From Halospina denitrificans (GTDB lineage Bacteria > Pseudomonadota > Gammaproteobacteria > Pseudomonadales > Oleiphilaceae), in assembly GCF_004364635.1 (NCBI RefSeq), contig NZ_SOAX01000004.1:219149-283148 (forward strand): a stretch of 64,000 nucleotides of DNA, in the 5' to 3' direction. The notes beneath the pieces are model-generated. The model was not told where the DNA came from and ran no database searches. It saw nothing but the letters and a program-made list of their open reading frames with translations. Both the position numbers and the translations under genes were made by a program. Below are positions 63,591 through 64,000 of this stretch, in pieces; positions within the stretch are counted from its first letter, which is position 1; the number at the start of each line of letters is the position of its first letter.

Positions 63591-63907
63591 TGGCGCAGTT
63601 CGATGTGTACCCCAACCCAAGCAAAGCCAGCAGAGCTCACTATCCCTACCTCGTCGATATCCAAAGTAGCCTCCTGACCGACCTGGCAACTCGTATCGTT
63701 ATTCCATTGAGCAAGCATTCAGCTTTAGGGAGCCAGTCGATGCGGGGGCTCACGCCTGAAATATCCTTCGACGATCAACAATTGCTATTAATGACTCCTC
63801 AAATTTCCTCGGTGCCAGAAAAACATCTCAAAAATCCCGTCGGTTCCCTTTCACATTTCAGGGACCAGATTGTTGGGGCACTGGATCTCGCTATCACTGG
63901 CATTTAA
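63590..63907 (+). CDS. ccdB: CcdB-like gyrase poison
   Basis: This 105-residue toxin starts QFDVYPNPSKASRAHYPYLVDIQSSLL, has TRIVIPLSKHSAL in the middle, and ends LAITGI. CcdB traps DNA gyrase in a cleaved complex. In F-plasmid CcdB the last three residues are WGI; here the end is TGI, as in chromosomal Vibrio fischeri-type CcdB, so activity is still expected. Confidence 0.87.
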   Translation: MAQFDVYPNPSKASRAHYPYLVDIQSSLLTDLATRIVIPLSKHSALGSQSMRGLTPEISFDDQQLLLMTPQISSVPEKHLKNPVGSLSHFRDQIVGALDLAITGI

Positions 63908-63918
63908 CGAATGATATG

Positions 63919-64000
63919 GACTCCCCCTGCTCCCACAGCATCGATGTGGCACATTGAAGGTGTCTGTGATCTTCAATCTGAAACAGGGGGAGTCATCATG
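63919..64000 (+). mobile_element. Probable edge of an insertion element
   Basis: GACTCCCCCTG (63919-63929) and CAGGGGGAGTC (63984-63994) are an exact 11-bp inverted pair, and an ATG follows six bases later at the window end behind AGGGGGAG. This layout is typical of an insertion sequence left end with its transposase start. The rest lies outside the window, so this is tentative. Confidence 0.45.

Noticed and set aside
63590..63907. CcdB judged inactive because the C-terminal Trp is missing
   Set aside because: Chromosomal CcdB proteins ending ITGI are known from Vibrio fischeri, so loss of Trp alone is not evidence of inactivity.
1..64000. tRNA, rRNA and CRISPR arrays
   Set aside because: No TpsiC-like motif in a credible cloverleaf, no rRNA-like block and no regularly spaced repeats were seen.

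Overview
The window is chromosomal DNA of a GC-rich, probably halophilic gammaproteobacterium. Evidence for this: a two-gene pathway making glycine betaine from glycine (GSMT and SDMT), a class I polyhydroxyalkanoate (PHA) locus, a monomeric NADP isocitrate dehydrogenase, GltS, MtfA and the PA2778/PA2779 pair. The betaine pair is typical of Ectothiorhodospiraceae-like halophiles. A long intergenic hairpin and the lipid genes would also fit Marinobacter- or Halomonas-like genomes. I cannot fix the genus from sequence alone. No tRNA, rRNA, CRISPR array or complete insertion sequence was seen.

Layout. 1-0.85 kb: 5' end of cbiD (minus strand) behind a clear cobalamin riboswitch. 0.85-6.6 kb: a MerR regulator, two tandem PF10118 di-iron-type proteins, a divergent fatty-acid-hydroxylase/AraC pair, and a TauE-like permease. 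6.8-10.3 kb: YIP1, HIT and two DJ-1 family genes in a row, then a cation/proton antiporter. 10.4-14.0 kb: an accessory-looking stretch with secreted proteins, a ParD-like/zeta-like toxin-antitoxin pair, an outer-membrane barrel and a glycine-linker lipoprotein. 14.2-16.4 kb: NAD salvage (pncA-pncB) with a TraR/DksA-type protein. 16.6-18.7 kb: the betaine genes behind a structured leader that resembles a cobalamin riboswitch. 18.7-24.4 kb: a long inverted repeat, fetAB, a SprT-like protease, the PA2779/PA2778 pair, a YbgA-like protein and a Sel1-repeat lipoprotein.

24.5-35.8 kb (minus strand): acyl-CoA ligase, flavin monooxygenase, SPFH/NfeD pair, an AraC regulator, then the PHA locus phaB-phasin-phaC-CoA transferase. 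36-45.5 kb: transporters, an SDR, a diguanylate cyclase, icd, gltS and a CDGSH protein. 45.7-49.4 kb: a nitrite/formate channel behind a sigma-54-type promoter, a PP2C/kinase fusion and a CbiX-like chelatase. 49.4-54.5 kb: a binding protein and a three-gene ABC export system. 54.6-64 kb: methyltransferase, metallopeptidase, oleate hydratase, DedA, PsiE, MtfA, an amine-oxidase-like flavoprotein, ArfB, a chromosomal ccdAB and the probable edge of a mobile element.

Two themes link the genes. One is lipid and storage carbon: acyl-CoA ligase, PHA, oleate hydratase, hydroxylase and PF10118 proteins. The other is cobalamin and one-carbon supply: cbiD, a CbiX-like chelatase and a leader that may tie SAM-hungry betaine synthesis to cobalamin. 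That leader (about 16,650-16,850) is the most interesting object in the window.
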